Shown here in pieces: positions 52,261 to 59,937 of a DNA stretch of 64,000 nt. The notes beneath the pieces were generated by a model. The model had not been told where the DNA came from, did no database searches, and saw only the letters and a list, made by a program, of their open reading frames with translations. Each line of letters opens with the position of its first letter. Positions within the stretch are counted from its first letter, which is position 1. This DNA is from Sphingomicrobium sp. XHP0239 (GTDB taxonomy: Bacteria > Pseudomonadota > Alphaproteobacteria > Sphingomonadales > Sphingomonadaceae). The position numbers and the translations under genes are program-made. The stretch covers positions 186,001-250,000 of the forward strand of contig NZ_CP154608.1 of the NCBI RefSeq assembly GCF_039555325.1, written 5' to 3'.

Positions 52261-52279
52261 AGCAGAGCATCGCGTTATC

Positions 52280-53061
52280 TTAGGCCGTGTTGACAAAAGA
52301 CTTCAGCCATAGGCGAGTGGCGGCGAGGTTGAGGAAACTCTCGAAGGATAGGATGGTCTTGTCGTAGCGGGTGGCGATTCGGCGCTGTTGCTTGAGCTTT
52401 CCGAACATGCGCTCGACGCGATTGCGGTCCCGGTAGCGGCGATAGTCGGGATGGTCGGGCACCTTGCGGTTTGAGCGGGGCGGGATGATGGGCAGGATGC
52501 CCCGGATCAGCAGGCTTTCCCGGAAGCGATCACCGTCATAGCCTTTGTCTGCCAGCAGCGCCTTGGGCGCGGCGACGGGGATCTCCATCAGCGGCTCGGC
52601 AGCGGTGTAATCGGAAGCCTCCCCGCCGGTCAGGATGAAGCCGAGAGGCAGTCCTTGATTGTCGCAGCGGGCGTGGATTTTGCTCGTAAAGCCGCCGCGT
52701 GATCGACCAAGAGCGTTCGCACAAGCCCCCCTTTTCCGCCCGCTGCCGAGACATGGCCGCGAACGCTGGTGCTGTCGATCATGTGCTGCCAATCGTCGGT
52801 TAGACCCAGATCGACCAGTGTTTGCAGCAGCGCATCCCAGACACCCTGTTCGGCCCAGCGCCGGAACCGGACATAGACCGAGTTCCACTTGCCGTATCGC
52901 TCGTGCATGTCGCGCCAGGGGCAGCCGACTCGCAGCACGTGGAGCATGCCATTGAGGAAGCGCCGGTTATCGCCAGCAGGACGCGCCCAGCGACCACGCT
53001 CAGGCGGTAGCAGCGGCCCGATCAACTCCCATTCCGCATCCGACAAGTCCCCACGACCCAT
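52280..53061 (-). CDS. IS5-family transposase (two frames, programmed -1 frameshift)
   Basis: Frame 1 starts at ATG 53061 (MGRGDLSDAEWELIGPLLPP) and covers the N-terminal DUF4096-like domain with RVGCPWRDMHERYGKW. Frame 2 continues from a slippery A4G6 run at 52726-52735 (minus strand AAAAGGGGGG) and carries the DDE part: RGGFTSKIHARCDNQG, LLADKGYDGDRFRE and the Y-R-x3-VER region RDRNRVERMFGKLKQ. A -1 shift at the run joins the two frames, giving one ~260-residue protein. The stop codon TAA at 52280-52282 lies in the TA target duplication, a typical feature of this group. It catalyses cut-and-paste or copy transposition. Confidence 0.85.
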
Positions 53062-53130
53062 GACTGCTCCTCAAAAAGCAGTCTTGAATCAGAACTCGGG
53101 GCAAATGGGAATCCCTTTGTCAACACAGCC
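52283..53130 (-). mobile_element. IS5-family insertion sequence (848 bp)
   Basis: The ends are 15-bp terminal inverted repeats with one mismatch: GGCCGTGTTGACAAA at 52283-52297 and the complement of GGCTGTGTTGACAAA at 53116-53130. The flanking dinucleotide TA is duplicated (52281-52282 and 53131-53132). Size, two-frame transposase and TA duplication fit the IS427 group of IS5. It separates the relaxase region from the two unknown genes at 53248-54449. Confidence 0.88.
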
Positions 53131-53247
53131 TAAATTTTAGAGGGGGGAGAAAGCGTGTCTTGCAATGTGAATTGACAAGACGTTGACGCGCCTCCCCCCA
53201 ACTTCCTTCTCTCTGTTGAGCTTTAGACTACGGACGAGGGTGCAGGT

Positions 53248-53910
53248 TCAGACCGAAGGTGGTTTTGACCTTTTGCTCCACGACGAGATCGCGACGTTTC
53301 GACCCTCGTCGCTAGCGACGATCCGATCGACTGTCATCCAACCAAAACGAGACAGCCGTCCAGCTAGGATGAGCGCGTGAACATGACCCGGCGCATCGCT
53401 CCCGACCAGGTAAGGGGCATGCAGGATCAAGATGATGGGCACCCTCATGCCGACGACATAATGATCGCGAAGCCATGCGCGGCATTCTTCGTACGGCCCG
53501 TGAAGGTTGGGTGCGTTGGGAAACCTTATGGTCACTTGCGCGAAGCCAGTAGGTTCGCCTTCGGGTAGCCATTCCTCATAGCGCCGGACGAGGCGATCGA
53601 CGTCGGCATATTCTTCCGGTGCGTCCGTGGGTAGAAGAATTTCGACGCGGGCGGCCGTGTCGGAAGAGGCTTCGGCCGCTGCGGGCCGCCGCTTCTTCAG
53701 GATCTGCGGCACGATCGAGGCTCGCGGCCCTCGGCCCGGTTCCCAATAGAACCTCGCGAAGCCGAACGTGTCGTCCAGTTCATCCGCGTGGAAGAACCCT
53801 TTTAGCGGGCGCTCGACATCCGCGGCAGCAATTTTCGGGCGCTGTACCTTCTTCACGACCTTCTTGGTCGCGACAGCCTTCCGCGGGGGTTTAGCCTTGC
53901 GCGCGACCAT
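53248..53910 (-). CDS. Unknown protein, second of a two-gene unit
   Basis: A 220-residue protein starting MVARKAKPPRKAVATKKVVK, a basic N-terminal tail, followed by an acidic and hydrophobic core. The C-terminal part contains VGSDAPGHVHALILAGRLSR, a hydrophobic strand with H-x-H that superficially resembles an HUH motif, but I cannot confirm this. Its start overlaps the previous gene's stop (TAATG). No recognised family. It lies between the IS and a degenerate gene. Confidence 0.5.
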   Translation of the reverse strand: MVARKAKPPRKAVATKKVVKKVQRPKIAAADVERPLKGFFHADELDDTFGFARFYWEPGRGPRASIVPQILKKRRPAAAEASSDTAARVEILLPTDAPEEYADVDRLVRRYEEWLPEGEPTGFAQVTIRFPNAPNLHGPYEECRAWLRDHYVVGMRVPIILILHAPYLVGSDAPGHVHALILAGRLSRFGWMTVDRIVASDEGRNVAISSWSKRSKPPSV

Positions 53911-54449
53911 TACAGCCACCCCGTCGAGGCGACCGACAGCAGCTCGCTGCCCCACTGAATGCCACGATACCGCTCGACCTCGTCGTCGAACGGCGGTTCA
54001 TTGACCAGTTCCATGCCCTTACGATCAAGACGCACATGCGGGCCATCGCCGACCGACGGAATGAGATAGGCGTCGCCGGAGGGTTGAGGGCGCCATAGGA
54101 AATACCCGCACAGCATTCGCGACATGCCGGCAATCTTGACATCGAAGGTCGCGAGATGAGGTCGCGGTTGGTCCGTGCTGCGGACAATGATCGCGTCGCG
54201 CGACACGGCGTCGGCCACATGGCCGACTTCGCGTAGCAATAGAGGTCGGCGGCAGCCGGTTCCCGCGATGATGATCCCCGCTTCCGGTGCGAGGAAGCAG
54301 TTCTCCAACCACGGGTGATGAGCCTCGGGCTCCTGATCGAGATATCCGTCGATCACGATCGCTGTCGCCAACATCAGTCGCTTGACGAGCTCGCGCGGCT
54401 CGGGAATCGGATCAACGAAATCCGGGCGGAATTCTTCGGTATATTGCAT
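53910..54449 (-). CDS. Unknown protein, first of a two-gene unit
   Basis: A 179-residue soluble protein starting MQYTEEFRPDFVDPIPEPRE (an ATG eight codons upstream at 54473 is also possible). Visible: a helix LVKRLMLATAIVIDGYLDQE, a hydrophobic strand FLAPEAGIIIAGTGCRRPLL and a C-terminal acidic stretch. Its TAA stop overlaps the next gene's ATG, so the pair is translationally coupled. No family is recognised. Confidence 0.5.
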   Translation of the reverse strand: MQYTEEFRPDFVDPIPEPRELVKRLMLATAIVIDGYLDQEPEAHHPWLENCFLAPEAGIIIAGTGCRRPLLLREVGHVADAVSRDAIIVRSTDQPRPHLATFDVKIAGMSRMLCGYFLWRPQPSGDAYLIPSVGDGPHVRLDRKGMELVNEPPFDDEVERYRGIQWGSELLSVASTGWL

Positions 54450-54515
54450 TTGAAATGCCTTCTTTTGCTTCATTGAAGCCCTCGAAGGCCGAGCAGTGAT
54501 GCTCGAGGGCGACTT

Positions 54516-54880
54516 TCATCCTTTCGGCTCAGCCGCCTTCATGAGTTCCCTCAGTTTTTTCAGGCCAGCAGGGGGATCGGTGACGGATCGTTCCTGCCTC
54601 CTTCCAATGGTGAGCGATGCCATCTCACGTGGCGTAGAAATTAGGATTAGATCGTGAGCCACCGGAAAGTTGTCAGTCTTTTGCGTGTGGCGATTGGCAT
54701 GCGTCCAGTTGAACTCAAATTGGGGCTACGCTCTCGGGAGGCCTAGCGTTGGCAAGTGAGGCATCTCGGGCGAAAACTCCTAAGAACTGCTCGAAGCGAA
54801 TGTCAGATTCGCGCCCCATTGCGGTCGTTCGCACATCCAAGCATCTGGTCGTGAGCTGCCTGACCGGTGCGACCACGACG
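54516..54880 (-). pseudogene. Degenerate gene remnant (possible frameshift)
   Basis: Two minus-strand frames look like one interrupted coding sequence. Frame A reads VRTTAMGRESDIRFEQFLG and ANARPPESVAPI up to a TGA at 54715-54717. Skipping one T in the ATTTG run continues frame B as EFNWTHANRHTQKTDNF, then ILISTPREMASLTIGRRQE, ending at TGA 54516-54518. Neither frame alone has a good start. This fills most of the 489-base gap between the unknown unit and the recombinase. It could also be chance; confidence is low. Confidence 0.28.
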
Positions 54881-54962
54881 CCAAGCGAGCCGCTTCGGCC
54901 CCCTTCGCCTTCCCGTGCGCGACCGTTTCTCTTCTGGCCATGCCGGCCAGAGGAGAAGTCAG

Positions 54963-55595
54963 ATGGGAATGTCAGAATTCGATTCGCGCGCGCGTTCGAT
55001 GCGCCCTTGGAACGCAGGCACACAGGTTGGCCCAAAGCGGCCGCTGACGCAGAAGCAGATCTGGGCGATCCGTTTTCACCTCGATAGGGAGCAACGCTTT
55101 CGTGACAGGGCGCTGTTTGATCTCGCGATCGACAGCAAGCTACGAGGCTGCGATCTCGTCGAGCTGAAGATCGGCGACCTGGTAGCAGGCGCGGAGATCC
55201 GACACCGAGCCACGATCATCCAACGGAAAACGAAGCGACCGGTGCAGTTCGAAATCGCTCAGGACGCTCGAGCGAGCCTGCTGGCCTGGCTCGAGCTTCG
55301 TGGAGGCAGCGTCGAGGACTTCGCCTTCCCCAGTCGGGTCGATCACGATCGGCATCTGAGTACGCGGCAATACGCTAGGCTCGTCGATGAATGGGTCACC
55401 GCGGTCGGGCTCCGAAGAAAGGATTATGGCACCCACTCGCTGCGTCGAACGAAAGCATCGATCATCTACAAAGCGACAGGCAATCTCAGGGCCATTCAAA
55501 TCCTGCTCGGCCATTCCAAGATCGAGAACACCGTGCGCTACCTCGGCGTCGACATCGAAGACGCGCTCACGTTGTCTGAGAAAATCGAGATCTGA
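54963..55595 (+). CDS. Short tyrosine-type recombinase
   Basis: A 210-residue protein starting at ATG 54963 with GAGGAG upstream. It has only a short N-terminal domain before the catalytic part: ALFDLAIDSKLRGCDLVELK (R), DYGTHSLRRTKASIIYKATG (H-x-L-R), LLGHSKIENTVRYLGVD (H and nucleophile Y). All residues are present, so it is probably active. Such short recombinases are common on alphaproteobacterial plasmids and mobile elements, where they resolve multimers or move cassettes. It is not adjacent to the first integrase. Confidence 0.85.
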   Translation: MGMSEFDSRARSMRPWNAGTQVGPKRPLTQKQIWAIRFHLDREQRFRDRALFDLAIDSKLRGCDLVELKIGDLVAGAEIRHRATIIQRKTKRPVQFEIAQDARASLLAWLELRGGSVEDFAFPSRVDHDRHLSTRQYARLVDEWVTAVGLRRKDYGTHSLRRTKASIIYKATGNLRAIQILLGHSKIENTVRYLGVDIEDALTLSEKIEI

Positions 55596-55745
55596 GAGCT
55601 GCGCCAGTCTCCGCGAGAGGCTGGCGCACCAACCAAGCGGCCGGTTTCATTTGATTTTGAGCGCTTCAGCGGCGACCGATTAGGGGTGGAAAGCGGACGG
55701 AAAGAACTATGGCGTGTTGATAGCTCTTGAGGCATTAGCGCCGCC

Positions 55746-56099
55746 ATGAAGCATGACAATAAGATCGCTCCCGTCGCCGCTGTAACGAGCTTCGGCGGGC
55801 TGTTTGCAGCAGCCGCGTGCTGCGTCCTACCGCTTGCACTTGCCAGCGTCGGCGTCGGGGCTGGCGCGCTGGCTTCGCTTAGCCCGCTCCATGTTCCTCT
55901 TAGTGCCATCGCGCTGGCTGCCGTTTTGGCTGGCTGGTATTTCTACGCCAAGAAGTCTCGGGCGTGTGCCACCGATACCAGCTGCGAGCGGCCCTCGCGG
56001 GCGACAGCGCCACTCCTCGCTGTCGCCACGGTGCTAGTTGGTCTGTCCGGTATTTGGCCTTTCATTGAAGCTCCGTTGATGAGAGTATTCGCGCAGTGA
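55746..56099 (+). CDS. MerT-like mercuric transport protein
   Basis: A 117-residue inner-membrane protein with three hydrophobic helices and the Cys pair AAAACCVLPLALASVG in the first helix, the MerT signature that receives Hg2+ from the periplasm. A Cys-containing cytoplasmic loop follows (ACATDTSCERP). Neither merA nor merR lies beside it, so the operon is incomplete. The stop overlaps the next gene's GTG by a GTGA junction. Confidence 0.85.
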   Translation: MKHDNKIAPVAAVTSFGGLFAAAACCVLPLALASVGVGAGALASLSPLHVPLSAIALAAVLAGWYFYAKKSRACATDTSCERPSRATAPLLAVATVLVGLSGIWPFIEAPLMRVFAQ

Positions 56100-56317
56100 T
56101 CGAACTGAAATCCACGCTCACTTGCCCAAATTGCGGTGGGACGACTTCCGAGGAAATGCCGACGAACGCGTGCTGGTTTTTCTACGACTGCGTGCATTGC
56201 GCCGCAAAACTGCGCCCCTTGGCTGGCGACTGCTGCGTCTTCTGTTCCTATGGGGACGTTCCATGCCCACCGATCCAAGAGGCGCGCGCTAACGGCACTT
56301 CTGCACGTTGCTGCTGA
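56096..56317 (+). CDS. Small Cys-rich GDCCVFCSYG protein
   Basis: A 73-residue soluble protein starting at GTG 56096. It has ten Cys: TCPNCGG near the start, YDCVHCAAKL and the conserved GDCCVFCSYGDVPCPPIQ. This is the small protein often found next to merT. It probably binds a thiophilic metal such as Hg2+. It is translationally coupled to the MerT-like gene. Confidence 0.85.
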   Translation: MIELKSTLTCPNCGGTTSEEMPTNACWFFYDCVHCAAKLRPLAGDCCVFCSYGDVPCPPIQEARANGTSARCC

Positions 56318-56330
56318 AGAACTTGGTCGT

Positions 56331-56702
56331 CTAGTTCTGGATGAGACGCACAAGCGAACCGTCAAGATCGACCATATACGCAATGGTCTTTCCACTGGCT
56401 TCCTCGCTTGCCGGATGAAGTCGAGGCCAACCCCAGCACTGCTCCGGCAAGCCCGCGCTCTTACATAGGTCGTAAAAGGCAGGCATGTCGTCCAAGCGAA
56501 GGCAGCAACTAAAATTGCCTGTGGCAGGGTCCAGCTCAGCGTGAGGAAAAAATTCCACGGTAAGATCGCCGCGCTTTAGAATCATCCACCCTTGGTCGCG
56601 CCAGCCTTCTTCAAAGCCTAATCGCTCATAAAACTGGGCGGTTGCCTCGAAGTCACGACTTGGCAAATTTGGGGTGGCATGGTCCAAAAGGCATTCCTTC
56701 AC
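56331..56702 (-). CDS. VOC/bleomycin-resistance-like protein
   Basis: A 123-residue glyoxalase-fold protein starting at GTG 56702: VKECLLDHATPNLPSRDFEA, then FYERLGFEEGWRDQGWMILK and RGDLTVEFFPHAELD. The end, IAYMVDLDGSLVRLIQN, is the family C-terminus. These motifs match bleomycin-resistance proteins (Ble-like), which sequester bleomycin as dimers. It is convergent with the mercury genes. Confidence 0.82.
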   Translation of the reverse strand: MKECLLDHATPNLPSRDFEATAQFYERLGFEEGWRDQGWMILKRGDLTVEFFPHAELDPATGNFSCCLRLDDMPAFYDLCKSAGLPEQCWGWPRLHPASEEASGKTIAYMVDLDGSLVRLIQN

Positions 56703-56712
56703 GCCAAAGTTA

Positions 56713-56925
56713 TCACTGGCGGGTTGATGTCCGCAATGGGTCGATTGCTGCCTGGCAGGTTCGGGGTGGGAGGCGATCATGCATTGGCACGAAGCAATTG
56801 ATGGCGGCGGCGATGAAGTCGCTCAGGCTCCATCCGAAATCGCCTTTCACCAATTGAACGCTGAGAGGGACAAGCATGATTCCCCCAGCTGCCGGCCAAG
56901 CCGCGATGCGCCACGCTTGCTGCAC
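56713..56925 (-). pseudogene. Truncated integral membrane protein
   Basis: The first ~45 residues, MQQAWRIAAWPAAGGIMLVP and LSVQLVKGDFGWSLSDFIAA, match the N-terminal segment of a small multi-TM membrane protein (homologues read LVPLVAMQF...WTLSDFV). The C-terminal part then runs into unrelated residues (CFVPMHDRLPPRTCQ) and stops, so the gene is a fragment. The remaining 56926-57114 holds no supported gene and probably includes the promoter of the next lipoprotein. Confidence 0.4.
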
Positions 56926-57114
56926 CAGCTACTATTTTCAGCGCCACCCTGTCGCATCGCCCATCTCCTACCTTGTTGGGGGGAGAACATACCGCTGCCG
57001 TCCATGAGAAGCATGAGGGAGTTGTGAGGATCTCGTGAAAAGCGGGTTGTGTAGGCACAATCGGTGGAGCTCCGCGTTCATCGCCGCTTAGCGTGACTAG
57101 AAAGGTGTGATGCG

Positions 57115-58029
57115 ATGACCCAGACTTTCCGCGACGCAGCCGCGGTGGCCACACTGCTAATGCTGGCGGCATGCAGCGGCGCTGACGAGGTAATCCAGAC
57201 TCCGGATGGTTCGGGCGAGGCGGCCGTCCAAGACTCCTCGGCCGATCCCTCCGCCACGCCTTCGTCTGCTGCCCTGGACCCGTCTGCCCCCGCGTGGGAC
57301 ATGCAATCGAGCGGTGAAGGGGTGGCGCTGGTGTTTCCCGGCTCGGGCGAAGCGGCGGTGCGGATGTTTTGCCCCTCGCGGCAGGACCGCATCCTCGTCA
57401 ACGTCCCCGCCTTCCGTCCTATCGGCAGCGAGGAGCGATTGAGCTTCGGTAGCGGCGGCAACGCCCACGCGCTCGTCGCCGATACCCGTGGGGATCGCCA
57501 GCGCGGCGGGGTCAGCGGCACCGGAGCGGTGCCGGGCAACCTCGACGCGCTGATCGATGGGCCAGTCTCGGTTACCTACGGCGCACAAAGCAGCGGCCCT
57601 CATCCCGCGCCGCCGCGAACCATCACCCGTGCCTTCGCCGCCGCCTGCCACGCGAGCCCCCCCACGGCAACCACGACGAGCTCCGCGACCGGCAAAGTGA
57701 GCGCCTGCCTGATCCAGGACGGCAAGCGCCTCGCCGTCACCCCTTTGCGCGCGATCGGCACCGAGCCCTTCTGGGGCGCGAAGATCGAAGGCCGCTGCGT
57801 CACCTATTTGCATCCCGAAGACCAATCGGGCACGCGGGTCTGGACCACCTACACCCCCGACAGCGGAGGGGGCGGCACGTGGTCGGGCGCGCTCGACAAC
57901 CAGAAATTCGAACTGCGAACCCGTCCGCAAAATGGCTGCTCGGACGGGATGTCCGACAAGCGCTATCCCCTTGCGGTCGAACTGCTGGTGGGGGGTGAAC
58001 AGCGCACGGGTTGCGCGGAGGCGCGATGA
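57115..58029 (+). CDS. COG3650-like lipoprotein
   Basis: A 304-residue secreted protein: MTQTFRDAAAVATLLMLAAC is a signal peptide with lipobox L-A-A-C. A Ser/Thr/Ala-rich linker follows, then a middle domain and a C-terminal domain LRAIGTEPFWGAKIEGRCVT with NGCSDGMSDKRYPLAVELLV, matching the COG3650-type predicted membrane/heavy-metal-associated domain. It may relate to metal or envelope stress. It is divergent to the membrane-protein remnant. Confidence 0.75.
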   Translation: MTQTFRDAAAVATLLMLAACSGADEVIQTPDGSGEAAVQDSSADPSATPSSAALDPSAPAWDMQSSGEGVALVFPGSGEAAVRMFCPSRQDRILVNVPAFRPIGSEERLSFGSGGNAHALVADTRGDRQRGGVSGTGAVPGNLDALIDGPVSVTYGAQSSGPHPAPPRTITRAFAAACHASPPTATTTSSATGKVSACLIQDGKRLAVTPLRAIGTEPFWGAKIEGRCVTYLHPEDQSGTRVWTTYTPDSGGGGTWSGALDNQKFELRTRPQNGCSDGMSDKRYPLAVELLVGGEQRTGCAEAR

Positions 58030-58085
58030 GTCTGCTCGACCAAACCCGGGGATACCGGGGGTTGCCGGTTTAGCCTTGGGGAAAA

Positions 58086-58119
58086 GTCCGCTTTCATGTC
58101 GTCGTTACCGAAAGCGGAC
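58086..58119. repeat. 10-bp perfect inverted repeat (hairpin)
   Basis: GTCCGCTTTC is exactly complementary to GAAAGCGGAC, separated by 14 bases. It lies 56 bases after the lipoprotein stop but has no T-run, so I do not call it a terminator. Part of it, CCGCTTTCATGTC (58088-58100), recurs at 58310-58322. The whole 58030-58393 gap (364 bases) contains only these repeats and no supported gene. Confidence 0.5.
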
Positions 58120-58309
58120 AGTCCTCTCTCGGCCTAAGAGCCGCCATTCACTTTCCCGAGGCGAGACGTCCGGGCCTCGAAACAGAAATTTCCCAGCAAT
58201 TTGAGTGCCCATTTTTGTCATCTATGGGGCACCATTTTCAAGATTGACCGAAATTCGCCATTTTTTGGTCACCCCAATCAAGACAGCTGAGAACTTCTAA
58301 GCATAGAGG

Positions 58310-58322
58310 CCGCTTTCATGTC
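58310..58322 (+). repeat. 13-bp direct repeat copy
   Basis: CCGCTTTCATGTC occurs here and at 58088-58100, 222 bases apart. It may bound a small insertion or be an intergenic repeat of the genome. Seen directly; the meaning is inferred. Confidence 0.4.
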
Positions 58323-58393
58323 AGCTTAGCGCCCTAATGTCGGCCATTCCATTGCTTCTCTGGGTGATCCATAAGCAGAGGGTCATCAAGGTC

Positions 58394-58792
58394 TCACATG
58401 ACGCTTTGGCGCCCCAGGCTATCGATGATCTGACACTCGCCGATCTTGTCCGCCTGGCAGGACCGTAACATCTGTCCCAGCTCGTCACGCAGCGCGGAGA
58501 GATCGGCGATCTTGCGCTCGACCTCGGCCAGTTGTTGCTGGACCAGCAGGTCAACATCCAGGCACGGCTTTTCGTCGTGCTCGGACAGGGCGAGCAGTTC
58601 GCGAATCTGTGCCATGCTGAACCCGAGCTCGCGCGCCCGGCGCACGAAGGTGAGTGTCGCCAAATGGTCGGTGGAGTAGTCGCGATAATTGCTGTCCGTC
58701 CGGTCGGCTGCTGGCAGGATGCCTTCGCGCTCGTAGTAGCGGATCGTCTCCGGCTTCGTGCCGGTGGCCCTTGCCAGTTCGCCTATACGCAT
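58394..58792 (-). CDS. MerR-family metal-responsive regulator
   Basis: A 132-residue regulator: the winged HTH MRIGELARATGTKPETIRYY and EREGILPAADRTDSNYRDYS, an effector coil VRRARELGFSMAQIRELLAL, and metal-site cysteines in EKPCLDVDLLVQQQ and RSCQADKIGECQ. The Cys pattern is like CadR/PbrR/ZntR. It should activate the divergent transporter gene on metal (Cd, Zn, Pb or Co) binding by bending the long-spacer promoter at 58796-58828. Confidence 0.9.
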   Translation of the reverse strand: MRIGELARATGTKPETIRYYEREGILPAADRTDSNYRDYSTDHLATLTFVRRARELGFSMAQIRELLALSEHDEKPCLDVDLLVQQQLAEVERKIADLSALRDELGQMLRSCQADKIGECQIIDSLGRQSVM

Positions 58793-58795
58793 CGC

Positions 58796-58828
58796 TTGAC
58801 CTTGTAGTTGCGACAAGGCGCATATGCT
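58796..58828 (+). promoter_or_regulatory. MerR-type promoter/operator
   Basis: A -35 element TTGACC at 58796-58801 and a -10 CATATG at 58821-58826 are 19 bases apart, the long spacing used by MerR activators. Between them lies a dyad CCTTGT-N7-ACAAGG (58800-58818). It lies between the MerR gene start (58792) and the transporter ATG (58860). It should be where MerR binds and twists the promoter. Confidence 0.7.
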
Positions 58829-58859
58829 CCTGCGACTCGAACGTTGCAAGGAGAGCGGC

Positions 58860-59478
58860 ATGAGCAAGTCCTGCTGCCAGACACCCGAACCCGATGACAT
58901 TGCGCACAACAATCCACGCTGGCGCCGGATACTCTGGATCGCGCTTATCGCGAACGCAGCGATGTTCGTAGTGGAGATTGTCGCTGGGGTCGCAGCGGAC
59001 TCGCGTGCACTTCAAGCTGACGCGCTCGACTTCTTCAGCGACGCGGCCAACTATGCGATCAGCCTTGGAGTTGCGGGCCTCGCGCTCTCGTGGCGCGCTA
59101 AGGTCGCGCTGATGAAGGCCGACCATGCTCGCTTTCGGCGTGTGGGTGATCGGCTATGCAATCTACGGTTTTGTCGCTGAATCGAACCCAGAGCCCCAGA
59201 CCATGGGCGTGATCGGCACGCTGGCGCTGGTGGTCAACGTATTCGTCGCGCTGTTGCTGTTCCGTTACCGCGAAGGCGATTCCAACATGCGATCCGTCTG
59301 GATCTGCTCGCGCAATGACGCGATCGGCAACATTGCGGTCCTGGGCGCGGCGTTAGGGGTGTTCGGCACAGGACAGGCTTGGCCCGATTTACTTGTAGCG
59401 GCGATCATGGCGGGGCTGGCGATCTGGGGCAGCGCCGAAGTCTTCGGCCAGGCACGCCGGGAGCTGTCCCATGGATAG
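58860..59478 (+). pseudogene. CDF-type cation transporter, frameshifted
   Basis: The first frame (from ATG 58860, MSKSCCQTPEPDDIAHNNPR) encodes helices with a D-x3-D site (LQADALDFFSDAANY) and reads ALMKAD before going out of frame near 59124. The second frame resumes at once with MLAFGVWVIGYAIYGFV, then a C-x3-D site (VWICSRNDAIGNIAVLG) to the end. The combined protein is homologous to the intact transporter at 39326. One net +1 shift (or 2-base loss) at 59123-59125 explains it; a sequencing error cannot be excluded. Confidence 0.75.
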
Positions 59479-59854
59479 CAATACCATTCCCAGCAGGGAT
59501 GCATTTCTCACAGAAGAATACAGACGCGCAGCGAAAGCTTCGGAAGAGCAGAATTTCGACGAAGCCCGGCACCATCTCGAACGGGCCCACGTAGTTGCTC
59601 AGGACCGCTTGGAACCGCACTGCGTCTCGCATTGGCGTATGCTGGAGCTTGCGTGGAGAACGCGTGATTGGCGCGAAGTTCACGGTCAGATATTCCGACT
59701 TTCCCTTGCCCCCATAGGCAACATCACCGGCAGACTTCAAATAGGAAACAGTGGTCGTTCGAATGTAAGCGCATTCGCTCGGATGGAAATAGAACCGGAG
59801 ATCAGTCGTATGCTGGGTCAATCGCCAGCTCAAGATGTTCGTGGCTCGAAGTAG
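59471..59854 (+). CDS. DUF3703 protein
   Basis: A 127-residue soluble protein with the DUF3703 pattern: TEEYRRAAKASEEQNFDEAR, HLERAHVVAQDRLEPHCVSH and QIFRLSLAPIGNITGRLQIG followed by NVSAFARMEI. It overlaps the end of the CDF gene by eight bases. DUF3703 commonly lies in czc/cation-transporter operons; its function is unknown. Confidence 0.88.
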   Translation: MDSNTIPSRDAFLTEEYRRAAKASEEQNFDEARHHLERAHVVAQDRLEPHCVSHWRMLELAWRTRDWREVHGQIFRLSLAPIGNITGRLQIGNSGRSNVSAFARMEIEPEISRMLGQSPAQDVRGSK

Positions 59855-59937
59855 ATCGATGGTTTTGTTATAAAATCACATTCCGTCTCGCGAGATAGTT
59901 CTTTCGCAGCCACGCCGCCAATGCTACCGGACACACT

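Noticed and set aside
39011..54963. CRISPR array in the accessory region
   Set aside because: No regularly spaced direct repeats with unique spacers were seen; only short isolated repeats exist.
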